From a virus: a stretch of DNA of 46,429 nt. The DNA lies in the IMG/VR virus record IMGVR_UViG_3300032116_000361, positions 1 through 46,429 of that record, one strand, 5' to 3'. Below are positions 27,501-34,164 of this stretch, piece after piece (within the stretch, counting starts at the first letter, position 1; every line of letters begins with the position of its first letter). The notes under the pieces are model-generated. The model was not told the origin of the DNA. It worked only from the letters and a program-made list of their open reading frames with translations, and searched no databases. Both the position numbers and the translations under genes were made by a program.

Positions 27501-28920
27501 GTACGCCAACCAGAGCTACCTGCTGCCGCAGTCGATGATCTCCGCCGCCATCAAGGCTGGGTTGGAGGGCGTTACCCCCGCGCAGGCTGGGGCTGCCTTC
27601 ATCAAGGAGACCGCGGGGTCGATGGTCTCAGACGGCGGCCTGATCCTCAAGCCGGTGATGGAGGCGGTGACCGGCTACAACGAATACGGTCGCCGCATCT
27701 ACCCGCGGGATGGCGGCAAGTACGTGGACGTCTCCGAGATCCAAGCAGACGCGATCCGCAACGCGGCAACAGGTGGCCAGAATCTGGTGATCGGTGCGAT
27801 GCACGTGCTCAAGTCCACCGCGCCGGGCTTCTTGACCGAGGGCATGAAGTGGTACAAGGCCGCCCGTGAAGAGGTCGGCCCGGACGGTCAGCTCTACAAG
27901 CCCGGCGATCTGGGCGCCCGTCTCCTTGGTGTTCGGCTCCAGCGCATCGACCTGCCGCTTCAGTTCGAGCGTCAGGCGGGCGAGCTGTTCAGTCGCGTCA
28001 ACGAGGCACGCACCGAGTTTGGTCGGGCACGTAACCGAAAGGACGCCACGCCGGAATCCATTGAGGAGGCGTACCAGATGTCCGAGCAGTCCCGGAAGAT
28101 CGTGTACCGGGATCTCGTGCAGTATTTGGACGACGCCAAACTGCTGGGTCAGGACCGGGAAGCGACCATCCGGATGCTGCAGAAGGCGGGTGTGCCTTCC
28201 GACTTCTTGCTGGGGGCGATCAACAAGATCTACGTCCCCGGAACCAAAGAGAAGGAAGTCTCCGCCCGGGATCAGTTCGAGGCGATGAAACGGCTGCCAG
28301 AGGCCGAGCAGGACGCGGAACGGCTGCGACTCCAGAGTGAGGATCCCCGGCTAAAGAAGCAGTTTCAGGCTCTGGAACGGGAAAAGCGGGCGGGCATCAC
28401 GTCGGAGATCCGGATGCTTCAGAACATCGACGAAGAGGGCGGTAAGCGCGCACGCTTTATCGCGCAGCTGATCCTCAATGCTGGTGACGCTAAGGCACAG
28501 GGCCTTAAACAGGAGGAACTCCGCTCGTTCGGGTTGCTCAGTGGGGAAACCGGACGGTGGCTGTACACCAACCCGGAACTGAAGGCTAAGACTTGGGCCG
28601 AAGCCCGCGTCCTGATGGAGACGGGGAAGAACCCCAACTACCTGCCTCTGCCCATGTCGTCGGTCGAGCAAGCGCCCGCGCCCGTCGCGCCACCCGCACG
28701 GCCGAAGCCTGCAGCGCCGCCCGCCCAACCCGCCCCGCAGGGGAACGTGTTCCGGGACGACCAAGGCAGGCTCTGGCGCCAGTTGCCCAACGGCAAGTAC
28801 GAGAAAGTGACTCAGCCGCCGCCAGTGCCGGGCAAGAAGACCTCCTTCATCGAGGGTAGACTTTACAAGGATCCCACCACTGGGGTAATGAAGGTGTACC
28901 GTAACGGCCAATTCGTATGA
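21568..28920 (+). CDS. Giant polyvalent-type ejection (internal virion) protein, 2450 residues
   Basis: A single open frame of 2450 codons. Residues 1-~800 are Pro/Ala/Glu-rich with repeated promoter-like blocks (LPEFRAPMEEPS, LPEFRAPVEELS) and a KAAPA array. Residues ~1060-1230 hold a conserved domain (KIAKAYEALPMDDL, KEMRTDILQRNHLYIF, NDLFRAVHDYYAH, GETAAHRNH, SETLGQNNFVNFGP) with His1166, Asp1167, His1171, Glu1183 and His1190. I know this pattern from large phage 'polyvalent' proteins delivered into the host with DNA. A long helical region follows with hydrophobic patches (VARLTGLIGALYGAYWL). The C-terminus has a Pro-rich linker and short beta motifs. An alternative reading frame with its own ribosome binding site lies at 24461-24670. 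Confidence 0.7.
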   Translation: MAQPIKITLEPLTEQGGEKPLFTPPAGITPEQAAAQEFESIVGQAMELPEGFQPPEVGPYTDIEATKSNIPITLEPVVYESTEPGMYERVLGKFLPDKTQAALAQGVEAAGEKYVKPAYDWLTTSPKFVRDAVKAQEKKIDDILARPPAPAEEDVVVDPMLGITRSQALPSELSGETAKLVALKVGEAVSSPIDMASVAMGGVGPAVTAARRMGKVSAALEKTVRGVDLGVQATAATPAVVEAVKAINEAVADPTAGNIAGATASTFLAAFAGPAVVDAFRAAGTRISDRDYVVSDAQWEAAQNRMRAAQMTDEQYSAVMRRPLALPEGLPQIDTARTPAGEFIRTVIPSDGAVAPRPQPALPEFRAPMEEPSIATFLPSGETVLARPPLELPEFRAPVEELSMPTSIPSGETIQLPGPRVDRIMAAFSEDGIKLSREQATQLANITSPLEYSLARQAILDTVLPLPENVPAARELRKATSLKGFEEMIPVAAKKAAPAAEVPVLEKAAPAPEPLVPLPVSPRRIELEPLIYDSGLVDEVGNPVFVNEAGAPVDPRKYQDPREVVRTPQEQVLYEQQLTRLVELDRKSKALETVQQLPENASVTVRLPEAEAPVPATFLGRVPDSAGFSRVATSEGEMVVPNVDIVAAPQAAVAPVQPIVTKVKDPTVGGWDVQLGPNKYRIFRDPEDRWWYLDAVGHYSGRVLSVRDKADAIKNLIENEARWIKQIEQENLIIAQTRARAVEAKAAPAKAAPAKAAPAKAAPAKAAAKATVPAAPLVPAPAEVLKPGLDTKMAEVEVALSVVPSTKSVGKMPGLDKLNKESQTDPTAARLLSDITADTLRFLFQDVPTVKVDYIPAIGLYGGGLEGSLRVRMTFNEADRAKVLTRLSRFAKNFDQEQIHMRLVLPEDSLVGQSYGDGSYNTFSYTWKAKGLERSKIEQLAKESGLYGFTVSNDQLLAYYVGDPNDLKAITQFKKSGQKVSKSLGRSVGRVERLWVYGRGGIKLPDVRGGLPVATSESNAIAQRIASRLASREVKALPQDAKMTPEFKARGTKIAKAYEALPMDDLNTNWKTRRAYEELSDEIIEQFGALPVKVEIWRGDGQPYKNSKEMRTDILQRNHLYIFGTDAKSFGPEGIVYDNHPLLEKSDFTDVRGRPLLVNDLFRAVHDYYAHTMSPVQFGPLGETAAHRNHMLMTRSPWARWAMTSETLGQNNFVNFGPDGEWNRAHPDKTKYAPQKTALLPIEFTKIGDPMLDAEMDAIGKMKKPEFMRDRKRKISTERRRGALNLSLLSALGQSSIGSAIGFAYGYNKDSSASTTDRIINGFMWGALGAGVANTKLRNAVFDGLYKARIPVKVMGPGAQKLLGGMDNWPIFVRSGLQGLYDVIKAERMLAESIKDAPLKALDALEKMRGKVGTPGDWTAVGDYLANQANPMLILNKELRAQAKIVRSTIDDFSRNLVALGIATPGSDLHDTIYDNLGKYLTRTYKIFTDPNFEYDPANVVRAATEYATQLALEGDTRPFADLVNEGQAQAAYQMAKVKGTGMEPARSFAQGNGIARVDGSLLKPRKELSEAWAEMLGIEKDPIRAAAITVDRMADMIAARATQFKIAEVGLELGLLSRRFSKQHSIPMTSEKGPPISSDPSAPLLPRDVARNPLDGLFTTPEVRDAMFTLRAYQTTSAPLRVLAFSTAAVKIGKTALHPISVAPNFLSAASQPLVQGHLIQGIFHPGIYRDAFSISFNTPFPSNAAKIRADIPMLIREGILKQDVNLNDLVETAQAAGYTDVGNKLVTWFPKTMAIPKAGIKGALWVYGKVEEFPRLISFYAEAGRYSHAMFGKPFEDLVPEEAALVYRKAIDVTKRVYPNSQMVPEAVKKFSTVGALEPFVAYKWSIFQTTIETVKTVKTDIDEGRRTGNPRMIKAGVARLTGLIGALYGAYWLNEAYNQLNGVSGEQDKALRRRLPDWDRTGMLVVPTLTPKEVAYANQSYLLPQSMISAAIKAGLEGVTPAQAGAAFIKETAGSMVSDGGLILKPVMEAVTGYNEYGRRIYPRDGGKYVDVSEIQADAIRNAATGGQNLVIGAMHVLKSTAPGFLTEGMKWYKAAREEVGPDGQLYKPGDLGARLLGVRLQRIDLPLQFERQAGELFSRVNEARTEFGRARNRKDATPESIEEAYQMSEQSRKIVYRDLVQYLDDAKLLGQDREATIRMLQKAGVPSDFLLGAINKIYVPGTKEKEVSARDQFEAMKRLPEAEQDAERLRLQSEDPRLKKQFQALEREKRAGITSEIRMLQNIDEEGGKRARFIAQLILNAGDAKAQGLKQEELRSFGLLSGETGRWLYTNPELKAKTWAEARVLMETGKNPNYLPLPMSSVEQAPAPVAPPARPKPAAPPAQPAPQGNVFRDDQGRLWRQLPNGKYEKVTQPPPVPGKKTSFIEGRLYKDPTTGVMKVYRNGQFV
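23800..23859 (+). repeat. 15-bp tandem repeat encoding KAAPA
   Basis: Four units of AAGGCTGC(T/C)CCGGCA start at 23800, 23815, 23830 and 23845. They give a basic Ala/Pro linker between the N-terminal disordered part and the first folded region of the giant protein. Confidence 0.85.
24461..24670 (+). CDS. Candidate overprinted gene inside the giant ejection protein gene, 69 residues
   Basis: In the +1 frame relative to the giant gene, an ATG at 24461 is preceded by AGGAG at 24450-24454 with a 6-base spacer, better than almost any annotated start in this window. From 24515 to 24605 this frame has GC-ending codons typical of the phage (AAA GAC ... GAC GTG GAG ... CAG ACG TAC GAG GTG GAC TTC CTG), whereas the giant frame there uses rare codons (AGA, CGA, GTA, GGA, TCA). 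The product (LAALWAELKDSGFMDVEGSNSQ, TYEVDFLL) looks like protein up to residue ~50; the last ~20 residues (Pro/Ser/Arg) look like a shadow. Alternatives are two compensating frameshifts or chance. Confidence 0.4.
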   Translation: MTSKPSPSSKSPAKKYPNHLAALWAELKDSGFMDVEGSNSQTYEVDFLLPPPSRTPSPSASPRDSRPAK

Positions 28921-29531
28921 AACCCAGATTTGATCCGGACAATGCGGTCGAGGTTGAGGACGACATCTTCGACCGCTTCATGGAGCAGATGAGCGCCCGC
29001 TCGCAGACCAAGCAGCTGCAGCAGGCGACCGATGCCCTGCGTGTCCTGCTGGAGATGACGCGCAAGGACTCGGAGAACCTGTTGTCCAAGTACGCGCTGG
29101 AGTTCGACGAGATGGTCAAGAAGCGGGACATCCTGCTGCAGGCCATGCTGGCCAAGGTGGTGCGCGATGCCACGGCTGACTCCAAGTCCCAGTCCAAGGA
29201 GGTGATCACCGTGGTGGAGGACTCGTTCGACCAGATCATCAACCGGACGGACAGCCTGTCCACCGCGCTTGGCCGGGTGGAGAAGTCGGTCCGTGATCTA
29301 GCCTCCGCGCCCAAGGGGATCGAGCCGGACAACGCCGCTATCCGCGGGCTCGTCGCCGAGGTGGCGATGCTGCGGTCCAAGATCGAGCTGCCCCGCGACG
29401 ACAAGATGGGGGCGCTGATGGATCTGGTGCGGTCAATGAAGGAAGCTGTTCCCCCGAAGAAGTCGTGGCGGTTCTCTGTTGAGCGAGACGAGTACGCCCG
29501 CATCAAGAACGTGACCGCCACCAACGACTGA
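28917..29531 (+). CDS. Coiled-coil virion-associated protein, 204 residues
   Basis: Starts at an ATGA overlap with the giant gene, so it is translationally coupled to it. The protein is almost entirely helical and charged (DDIFDRFMEQMSARSQTKQLQQATDALRVLLEM, SKYALEFDEMVKKRDILLQAMLAKVV, SFDQIINRTDSLSTALGRVEKSVRDL), with heptad-like spacing of Leu/Val. No membrane segment is present. It may be another internal protein or an adaptor for the fibre encoded next. No named family is recognised. Confidence 0.6.
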   Translation: MKPRFDPDNAVEVEDDIFDRFMEQMSARSQTKQLQQATDALRVLLEMTRKDSENLLSKYALEFDEMVKKRDILLQAMLAKVVRDATADSKSQSKEVITVVEDSFDQIINRTDSLSTALGRVEKSVRDLASAPKGIEPDNAAIRGLVAEVAMLRSKIELPRDDKMGALMDLVRSMKEAVPPKKSWRFSVERDEYARIKNVTATND

Positions 29532-29533
29532 CC

Positions 29534-32152
29534 ATGGCCGACTCGACACTCTCAAACCTGACGTCACTGACGTTGCCCTCGCAGGCAACGGACCTGCTGC
29601 TGGTGGGGCGCGGCACGGCCCGGCCCAACAAGGTGGCGATGAGCGACGCGCTCAACTCGGCGGCGCTCGCGGCGACGACGACGGCGTATGGTGTGGTGCT
29701 GCTGGCGCCCAACGGTGGGACCACGGCGGGGACGGTGGTGCAGGCGAACGACTCGCGCCTGACTGGTGGCGGCGGTGGTGGGGTGACGTCGCTTGCTGGC
29801 ACGGCCAACCAGATCTCGGTCTCCGCCGCCACGGGTGCGGTCACGCTGTCGCTGCCTAGTGCGGTGACCGCTCCGGGAACGCTGTCCTCGAACGGCAACC
29901 TGACCGCGGGAAACGGGAGTAGCGCGATTGAGGTCCGTGCGGTTGGAGATAACACCGCCGCATATGGGTACACCCTGTACACTGGTGGCACCTATGAAGC
30001 CTCGTTGCGCCACACCGCAACCACCGGGCTGCTCAAGCTCGATGTAGGACGTAATAGCTCGTGGGGTGGGGCGTTTGAGATTTACGCGGATACGACGCGT
30101 GCTGCTCGGTTCACCAAGACTACGGCGACGCTGGATGGGGCGCTGACGGTTAGTAGTACCACCAACTCCACCAGCAAGACCAGCGGTGCTTTGATCATCG
30201 GTGACGGTACAAACGGTGGTCTGGGCGTGAGCCAGAACGGCTATTTTGGAGGCGAGTTGTTCGCTGTGTCGGCAGGTGGCGGACTAAAGTTGTCGTCCGC
30301 TAGCACGACTGGAATCATTGCGGCGCTTCAAGGTGGGGGCATATCGCTTCGCGATAATACTAACACGCAGATTCTGGGTCTTGCTAGCACAGGAGATGCA
30401 ACGTTGCGGTCCTCGCTTACGGCTGGTGGTACGACCATTTCGCTGCTCGATACTACTTCTGCTAACACGCGCATTTTCTCGCACAAGAAAACGGCGCCAG
30501 CATTAAACCATATCGCGCAAGTCGTCTTGGCGCAGGGCGTCGGAGATGGGTTTGGTGCAAACGACCGCACCTATCAGCTCACGAATACCGGCGTAAGCAG
30601 TACAGCCACTAACTTCATTCTCCAATATTGGAACGGTTCGGCGTATTCGGAGCGGCTGAAGATTGATTCGACTGGGCTTACAATTATCCCCGGTGCAATT
30701 CAACTAGCTACCACAAACTTCGTTACAATCTCCTGCGATGGTGCATCGGCATTTGACGTTAAGTCGTCGCTTGGCACCAAAGTCACTTCCACCACTTACG
30801 TTGGTACCAACACCTCGCGGATCAGTATCTATCGCCCCAGCGACAATGCCTACTATTTACTTCTGCAACAGGACTCTGCGGAGTCAACCGTGCGGGCATT
30901 TAATGGCGCCCTTAAACTAACGTCCGACACTGCTGGGGTGACGGTTACCAACACGAATAACTCCAGCAGCAAGATCACCGGAGCGTTGGTGATCGGCGAC
31001 GGTACGAATGGTGGGCTCGGCGTTGGAGGCAACATCTACGCTGGTGGTCGGATTCAAGCCGGTGCTGACTTGGTTGTCGATTCTGGTACGGGAAGCTCTA
31101 ATGCTGTCCTGTACTTAACGGGAAGGAATGCTGGCGCTCAAAACATTGCTACTGTTTACAGCAATTTTGAGGGCTCGTTACTCCTATCACCGAAAGCTGG
31201 ACAACCCGTCAGCGTACTAAGCCAAGACCTTAATCTGACCCAGACTGGCGTTGTTGTTTGGTCGATACGCAACACGACTACTTCTGGCATCCTCGATATC
31301 CGCAACGGCTCGGGCTCGTATCTTACCTTCCCGGTAGCTGCTGGCACGGTCGAGTTTAACGCGACCAACTCCTCGACGGTCAAGATCGCATCGAACACTG
31401 GTGCGACCAACACCACTTCTGGTGCGCTACAAGTTGTAGGCGGCGCGGGCATTGGCGGCGCGATCTGGGCTGGCGGCGAGATTGTTGCCAACGCAGCGTC
31501 TAACGCCTTCCGCATCGCCAACAGCCAGACGCCTGCCTCGCAGACGGCGTCCGGCACGCAGGGCCAGATCACTTGGGACGCCTCGTACCTGTACGTCTGC
31601 ACCTCGACCAATAACTGGGGACGTAGCTCGCTCAACTGGGCAGGCGGTGGCGGAAGTGGCGGCTCGACCAACATCTGGATCCCGGCGTCCGAGTGGATTC
31701 CTCGCACGACCAACGGGTGCGGCATCAACTCGCTAGAGTCCACGACCAATCGGGTGAACTACGACGTGCTGGAGTTCGACCCGGCTGCGGTTGAGTACGC
31801 GCAGGCGATGGTCGTCCTTCCCAACAACTGGAACGCAGGAACGGTCACCGCGAAATTCCATTGGACGGCGGCGTCGGGCAGCGGCGATGTGGTGTGGCAA
31901 CTTAGTGGCCGCGCCTACGCCAACGACGATGCCATCGATCAGGCGACCGGCACGGCGCAGTCCTCGACTGACACGCTGACGGCGGCGAACGACCTCGACA
32001 TCAGTCCTGCCACTTCTGCCATCACGCTCGCTGGCACGGCGGCAAACGGAAATCCCGTGGTCTTTGAACTCTCGCGCAACGCCACCGCTGGCGGCGACAC
32101 GCTCGGCACGGACGCGCGCTTGATCGGCGTCGAGATCACGTACTCGGTCTGA
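29534..32152 (+). CDS. Long tail fibre-like protein C, 872 residues
   Basis: N-terminus (MADSTLSNLTSLTLPSQATDLLLVGRGTARPNKVAMSDAL) is a distant version of the shared fibre anchor. The shaft carries the repeat TSGALVIGDGTNGGLGVS near residues 217-235 and again (ITGALVIGDGTNGGLGVG) near 480-497, and TSGALQVVGGAGIGGAI near 630. The last ~155 residues (WIPASEWIPRTTNGCGINSLESTTN..., YAQAMVVLPNNWNAGTVTAKFHW, GTDARLIGVEITYSV) form a conserved C-terminal domain seen in virion proteins of many environmental phages. The centre (30250-31330) is clearly more AT-rich than the ends. Start is TGACCATGG without Shine-Dalgarno. Confidence 0.75.
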   Translation: MADSTLSNLTSLTLPSQATDLLLVGRGTARPNKVAMSDALNSAALAATTTAYGVVLLAPNGGTTAGTVVQANDSRLTGGGGGGVTSLAGTANQISVSAATGAVTLSLPSAVTAPGTLSSNGNLTAGNGSSAIEVRAVGDNTAAYGYTLYTGGTYEASLRHTATTGLLKLDVGRNSSWGGAFEIYADTTRAARFTKTTATLDGALTVSSTTNSTSKTSGALIIGDGTNGGLGVSQNGYFGGELFAVSAGGGLKLSSASTTGIIAALQGGGISLRDNTNTQILGLASTGDATLRSSLTAGGTTISLLDTTSANTRIFSHKKTAPALNHIAQVVLAQGVGDGFGANDRTYQLTNTGVSSTATNFILQYWNGSAYSERLKIDSTGLTIIPGAIQLATTNFVTISCDGASAFDVKSSLGTKVTSTTYVGTNTSRISIYRPSDNAYYLLLQQDSAESTVRAFNGALKLTSDTAGVTVTNTNNSSSKITGALVIGDGTNGGLGVGGNIYAGGRIQAGADLVVDSGTGSSNAVLYLTGRNAGAQNIATVYSNFEGSLLLSPKAGQPVSVLSQDLNLTQTGVVVWSIRNTTTSGILDIRNGSGSYLTFPVAAGTVEFNATNSSTVKIASNTGATNTTSGALQVVGGAGIGGAIWAGGEIVANAASNAFRIANSQTPASQTASGTQGQITWDASYLYVCTSTNNWGRSSLNWAGGGGSGGSTNIWIPASEWIPRTTNGCGINSLESTTNRVNYDVLEFDPAAVEYAQAMVVLPNNWNAGTVTAKFHWTAASGSGDVVWQLSGRAYANDDAIDQATGTAQSSTDTLTAANDLDISPATSAITLAGTAANGNPVVFELSRNATAGGDTLGTDARLIGVEITYSV

Positions 32153-32868
32153 TGAGAAAGCGGCACAGGCATCTTAACCCGCGTTTCGCTGGTGCCAACG
32201 TCGTCTTTGATGCGCGATACATCACGGGACTAAGCAGCGGCAGTAACGTTTCGTCGTGGCCGGATCGCTCCGGAAACTCCAATAATGCTACAACGGCGTC
32301 TAACTTCCCGACATACCAAACAAACGCTCAAGCAGGAAATCCTGCCGTTCGATTCGTTAGCGCAAGCTCGCATAGATTAACTTGCTCCAGTTCATCCTTC
32401 AGCGGCACAGGTGCCCGCTTTGTGATGGTCGCGTACAAATGCACGTCAACAGGGACTTACTCAAATGCAGCGGCTGGTCAGTCAGGATCGGCAACAACTG
32501 GAGCGTGGTTTGCGGTCCAAGCCAGAACTCAAGCCGTTACCGGAGATCCTTATGTCGCAGGATACAGCGCCGATACGCAGAACAACAAAAGCACGCCTGA
32601 CAATCTGTGGAAAGTAGCAACTGGCGCATACAACGGGACTGCGATTTACACACGCAAGAATGCATTGGAAATCGATGCCGTAAATCGAACACTCAACACG
32701 AACAACTCTTTCTTCCGAATTGGATGCGACGACTCCAATAGTACCCTGCAAGAGTTTTTCGGTGGCGACATCTCATACATAGCTGCCGGTCCGGTGGCAT
32801 ACGCCATCCCATTGTTGCGTCGTCTTGAACACGCTATGGGTCTGTCATACAAAATCGCCTGCTCCTAA
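32152..32868 (+). CDS. LamG/concanavalin A-like lectin-type protein, 238 residues
   Basis: The segment VVFDARYITGLSSGSNVSSWPDRSGNSNNATT...NPAVRFVSASSHRL and the end (EFFGGDISYIAAGPVAYAIPLLRRLEHAMGLSYKI) are the start and end signatures of LamG-like jelly-roll domains that commonly bind polysaccharide in phage tail proteins. The ATG overlaps the fibre stop (TGATGA). The gene is AT-richer than its neighbours and has less biased codons, which suggests recent acquisition or swapping of a host-range module. It probably extends or caps the preceding fibre. Binding specificity cannot be read from sequence. Confidence 0.7.
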   Translation: MRKRHRHLNPRFAGANVVFDARYITGLSSGSNVSSWPDRSGNSNNATTASNFPTYQTNAQAGNPAVRFVSASSHRLTCSSSSFSGTGARFVMVAYKCTSTGTYSNAAAGQSGSATTGAWFAVQARTQAVTGDPYVAGYSADTQNNKSTPDNLWKVATGAYNGTAIYTRKNALEIDAVNRTLNTNNSFFRIGCDDSNSTLQEFFGGDISYIAAGPVAYAIPLLRRLEHAMGLSYKIACS

Positions 32869-33263
32869 TGACCTACCTAACCCTCGATTGCGCCCTCCGC
32901 TCGGAGACCGATCCTCAGATCATCGCTACCTTGCAGCGGAAGGGATGGACGGTGACCGTTCCGCCGACGTTCGACCCTGCGACCGAGCAGCCTCCGGTAT
33001 GGGAAGCGTGCGCGTGGGTGGTGAAGCCAATCCCTGCGCCGCAACCCTACCGCGTCTCCAAGGACACCATCGTCTCCCGGGTGAACGACGCGACCAAGGT
33101 GCCCGACCTGATGGCATTGATCGACTCGCTGCCCGCCGAGCAGAAGTTTCTGTGGGATAACTTCGCGTGGTTCTGGTCTACCAATCCCACCATCGTAGGA
33201 ATGTGTTCGCAGCTCGGCCTCGACCCGGCAGTGATCCTCGCGCCTGACCCGTATCTGACGTGA
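32868..33263 (+). CDS. Conserved-type small phage protein, 131 residues
   Basis: Start overlaps the lectin gene stop (TAATG). The product has an N-terminal part MTYLTLDCALRSETDPQIIATLQRKGWTV and a helical second half (SKDTIVSRVNDATKVPDLMALIDSLPAEQKFLWDNFAWFWSTNPTI). The second half resembles small tail-region proteins of other phages that are rich in aromatic residues near a Trp-Phe-Trp core. No enzymatic motif or membrane segment is seen. Role unknown; co-translation with fibre genes suggests tail assembly. Confidence 0.6.
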   Translation: MTYLTLDCALRSETDPQIIATLQRKGWTVTVPPTFDPATEQPPVWEACAWVVKPIPAPQPYRVSKDTIVSRVNDATKVPDLMALIDSLPAEQKFLWDNFAWFWSTNPTIVGMCSQLGLDPAVILAPDPYLT

Positions 33264-33460
33264 ATGACTTCCTCCTGCTCGATGGGTCCGACTACTTCCT
33301 GCTCGACGGGACGGATCGGCTCATCCTGACCGGAGGGGCGGTGGTCGGGGGAGGCGGGGGTGGGGCTGGGAAGCCGAAGAAGAACCGGACCCCCAGCCCC
33401 ACTCAGGACGATGACGAGGTGATGCAGATCATCCAGCGGATGCTGGATGTCCTAGACTAG
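33260..33460 (+). CDS. Small protein with (Y)FLL(L)DG repeats, 66 residues; last plus-strand gene
   Basis: GTG start overlapping the previous stop (GTGA). The N-terminal half has the repeat FLLLDGSDYFLLDGTDRLIL, a motif common in phage tail proteins and able to form a small beta-solenoid turn. A Gly run and a Lys/Pro linker follow, then an acidic helix (DDDEVMQIIQRMLDVLD). The 3' end overlaps the convergent minus-strand gene by nine bases, marking the meeting point of the two transcription units. Confidence 0.6.
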   Translation: MNDFLLLDGSDYFLLDGTDRLILTGGAVVGGGGGGAGKPKKNRTPSPTQDDDEVMQIIQRMLDVLD

Positions 33461-33934
33461 CAGTGTCGGAGGCAACACCTGTGCCTCCTCTATCGGGAGG
33501 TGGGAGTTCTCCCGGTTGGCCATGTGCGACCCCATACAGTCGCCCTTCGTCTCGCTGATGTAGCGGGCAAAGCTCGCGACGTTGCCGCGCCCATCGACCA
33601 CGGGCCAAGTGAGCAACGTATTGTCCGCCAGTCCGATGATCACCACCGCGGAGACATTAAACCGCAGGGCCCGGTCGATCATGAACTCCAGCTTCTTGGT
33701 GGTCACCAATGCGCTGGGCCAGCGGTATCCCTCGTAGGTCTCGCTGCGGTTCCGCACGATGGCCAACTCCTGAAGCCGGTCGTCCCGGTAGAACGACACG
33801 GCCAGAGGGCTGAGCGGTTTGGGGTCTATGTGGACGTCCCATCCACGGATGCACGCGTAGATCTCCGCCGTCTCATTACGACGGCGGATCGCCTCCTGCC
33901 CCTGCTCGGTCTCGTAGGCGTAGGGCAGCCTCAC
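33452..33934 (-). CDS. Unknown protein, possible divergent PD-(D/E)XK-like fold, 160 residues
   Basis: GTG start overlapping the upstream stop (GTGA). Sequence begins MRLPYAYETEQGQEAIRRRNETAEIYACIRGWDVHI and continues with LAVSFYRDDRLQELAIVRNRS, ALVTTKKLEFMIDRALRFNVSAVVIIGLADNTLLTW. The order (Glu helix, two beta strands, then Lys-Lys helix and strand) is like small phage nucleases where the second strand has E-x-K, but here that site reads V-R-N-R, so a catalytic site is not evident. Could be a degenerate nuclease or a binding protein. It is the last gene of the replication operon. Confidence 0.6.
   Translation of the reverse strand: MRLPYAYETEQGQEAIRRRNETAEIYACIRGWDVHIDPKPLSPLAVSFYRDDRLQELAIVRNRSETYEGYRWPSALVTTKKLEFMIDRALRFNVSAVVIIGLADNTLLTWPVVDGRGNVASFARYISETKGDCMGSHMANRENSHLPIEEAQVLPPTLLV
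33468..33488. other. Hairpin at the convergent junction
   Basis: GGAGGCA (33468-33474) and TGCCTCC (33482-33488) form a 7-bp stem with a 7-base loop, eight bases after the last plus-strand stop. There is no T-tract on either strand. A weak bidirectional terminator or RNA 3' end stabiliser is possible. It lies inside the 3' end of the minus-strand gene. Confidence 0.45.
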
Positions 33935-34164
33935 CGGAACTTCGCCGTCTTCTTGGCGATGGACTTGGGTTGAGCGACGAACTGCTTGCCCGCCCGCATC
34001 CCCTTCTTCTTGGCCGCGTTGGTCGCGGCCTTCTCGGCGGCGCTCAAGCTGGCCCACGCCTTGTCCGGCAGGTAACGCTCGCCCGTCTTGAGCGACGGCT
34101 TGCCGCTGGCGGTGCGCCACTTCTGGGCGGTCCAGTCCTTCAGGCTTTTCTGTTGGCGCTTCAT
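33931..34164 (-). CDS. Conserved small basic phage protein (ERYLP/AGKQFV type), 77 residues
   Basis: MKRQQKSLKDWTAQKWRTASGKPSLKTGERYLPDKAW, then AATNAAKKKGMRAGKQFVAQPKSI. I recall this pattern (W-x-x-Q-K-W, ERYLP, AGKQFV-x-QP) from phages and some giant viruses; the function is unknown. It is strongly basic, so nucleic acid binding is possible. The ATG overlaps the stop of the next gene upstream in the operon (ATGA), and GGAGG lies nine bases before it. The longer open frame upstream is a shadow. Confidence 0.75.
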   Translation of the reverse strand: MKRQQKSLKDWTAQKWRTASGKPSLKTGERYLPDKAWASLSAAEKAATNAAKKKGMRAGKQFVAQPKSIAKKTAKFR

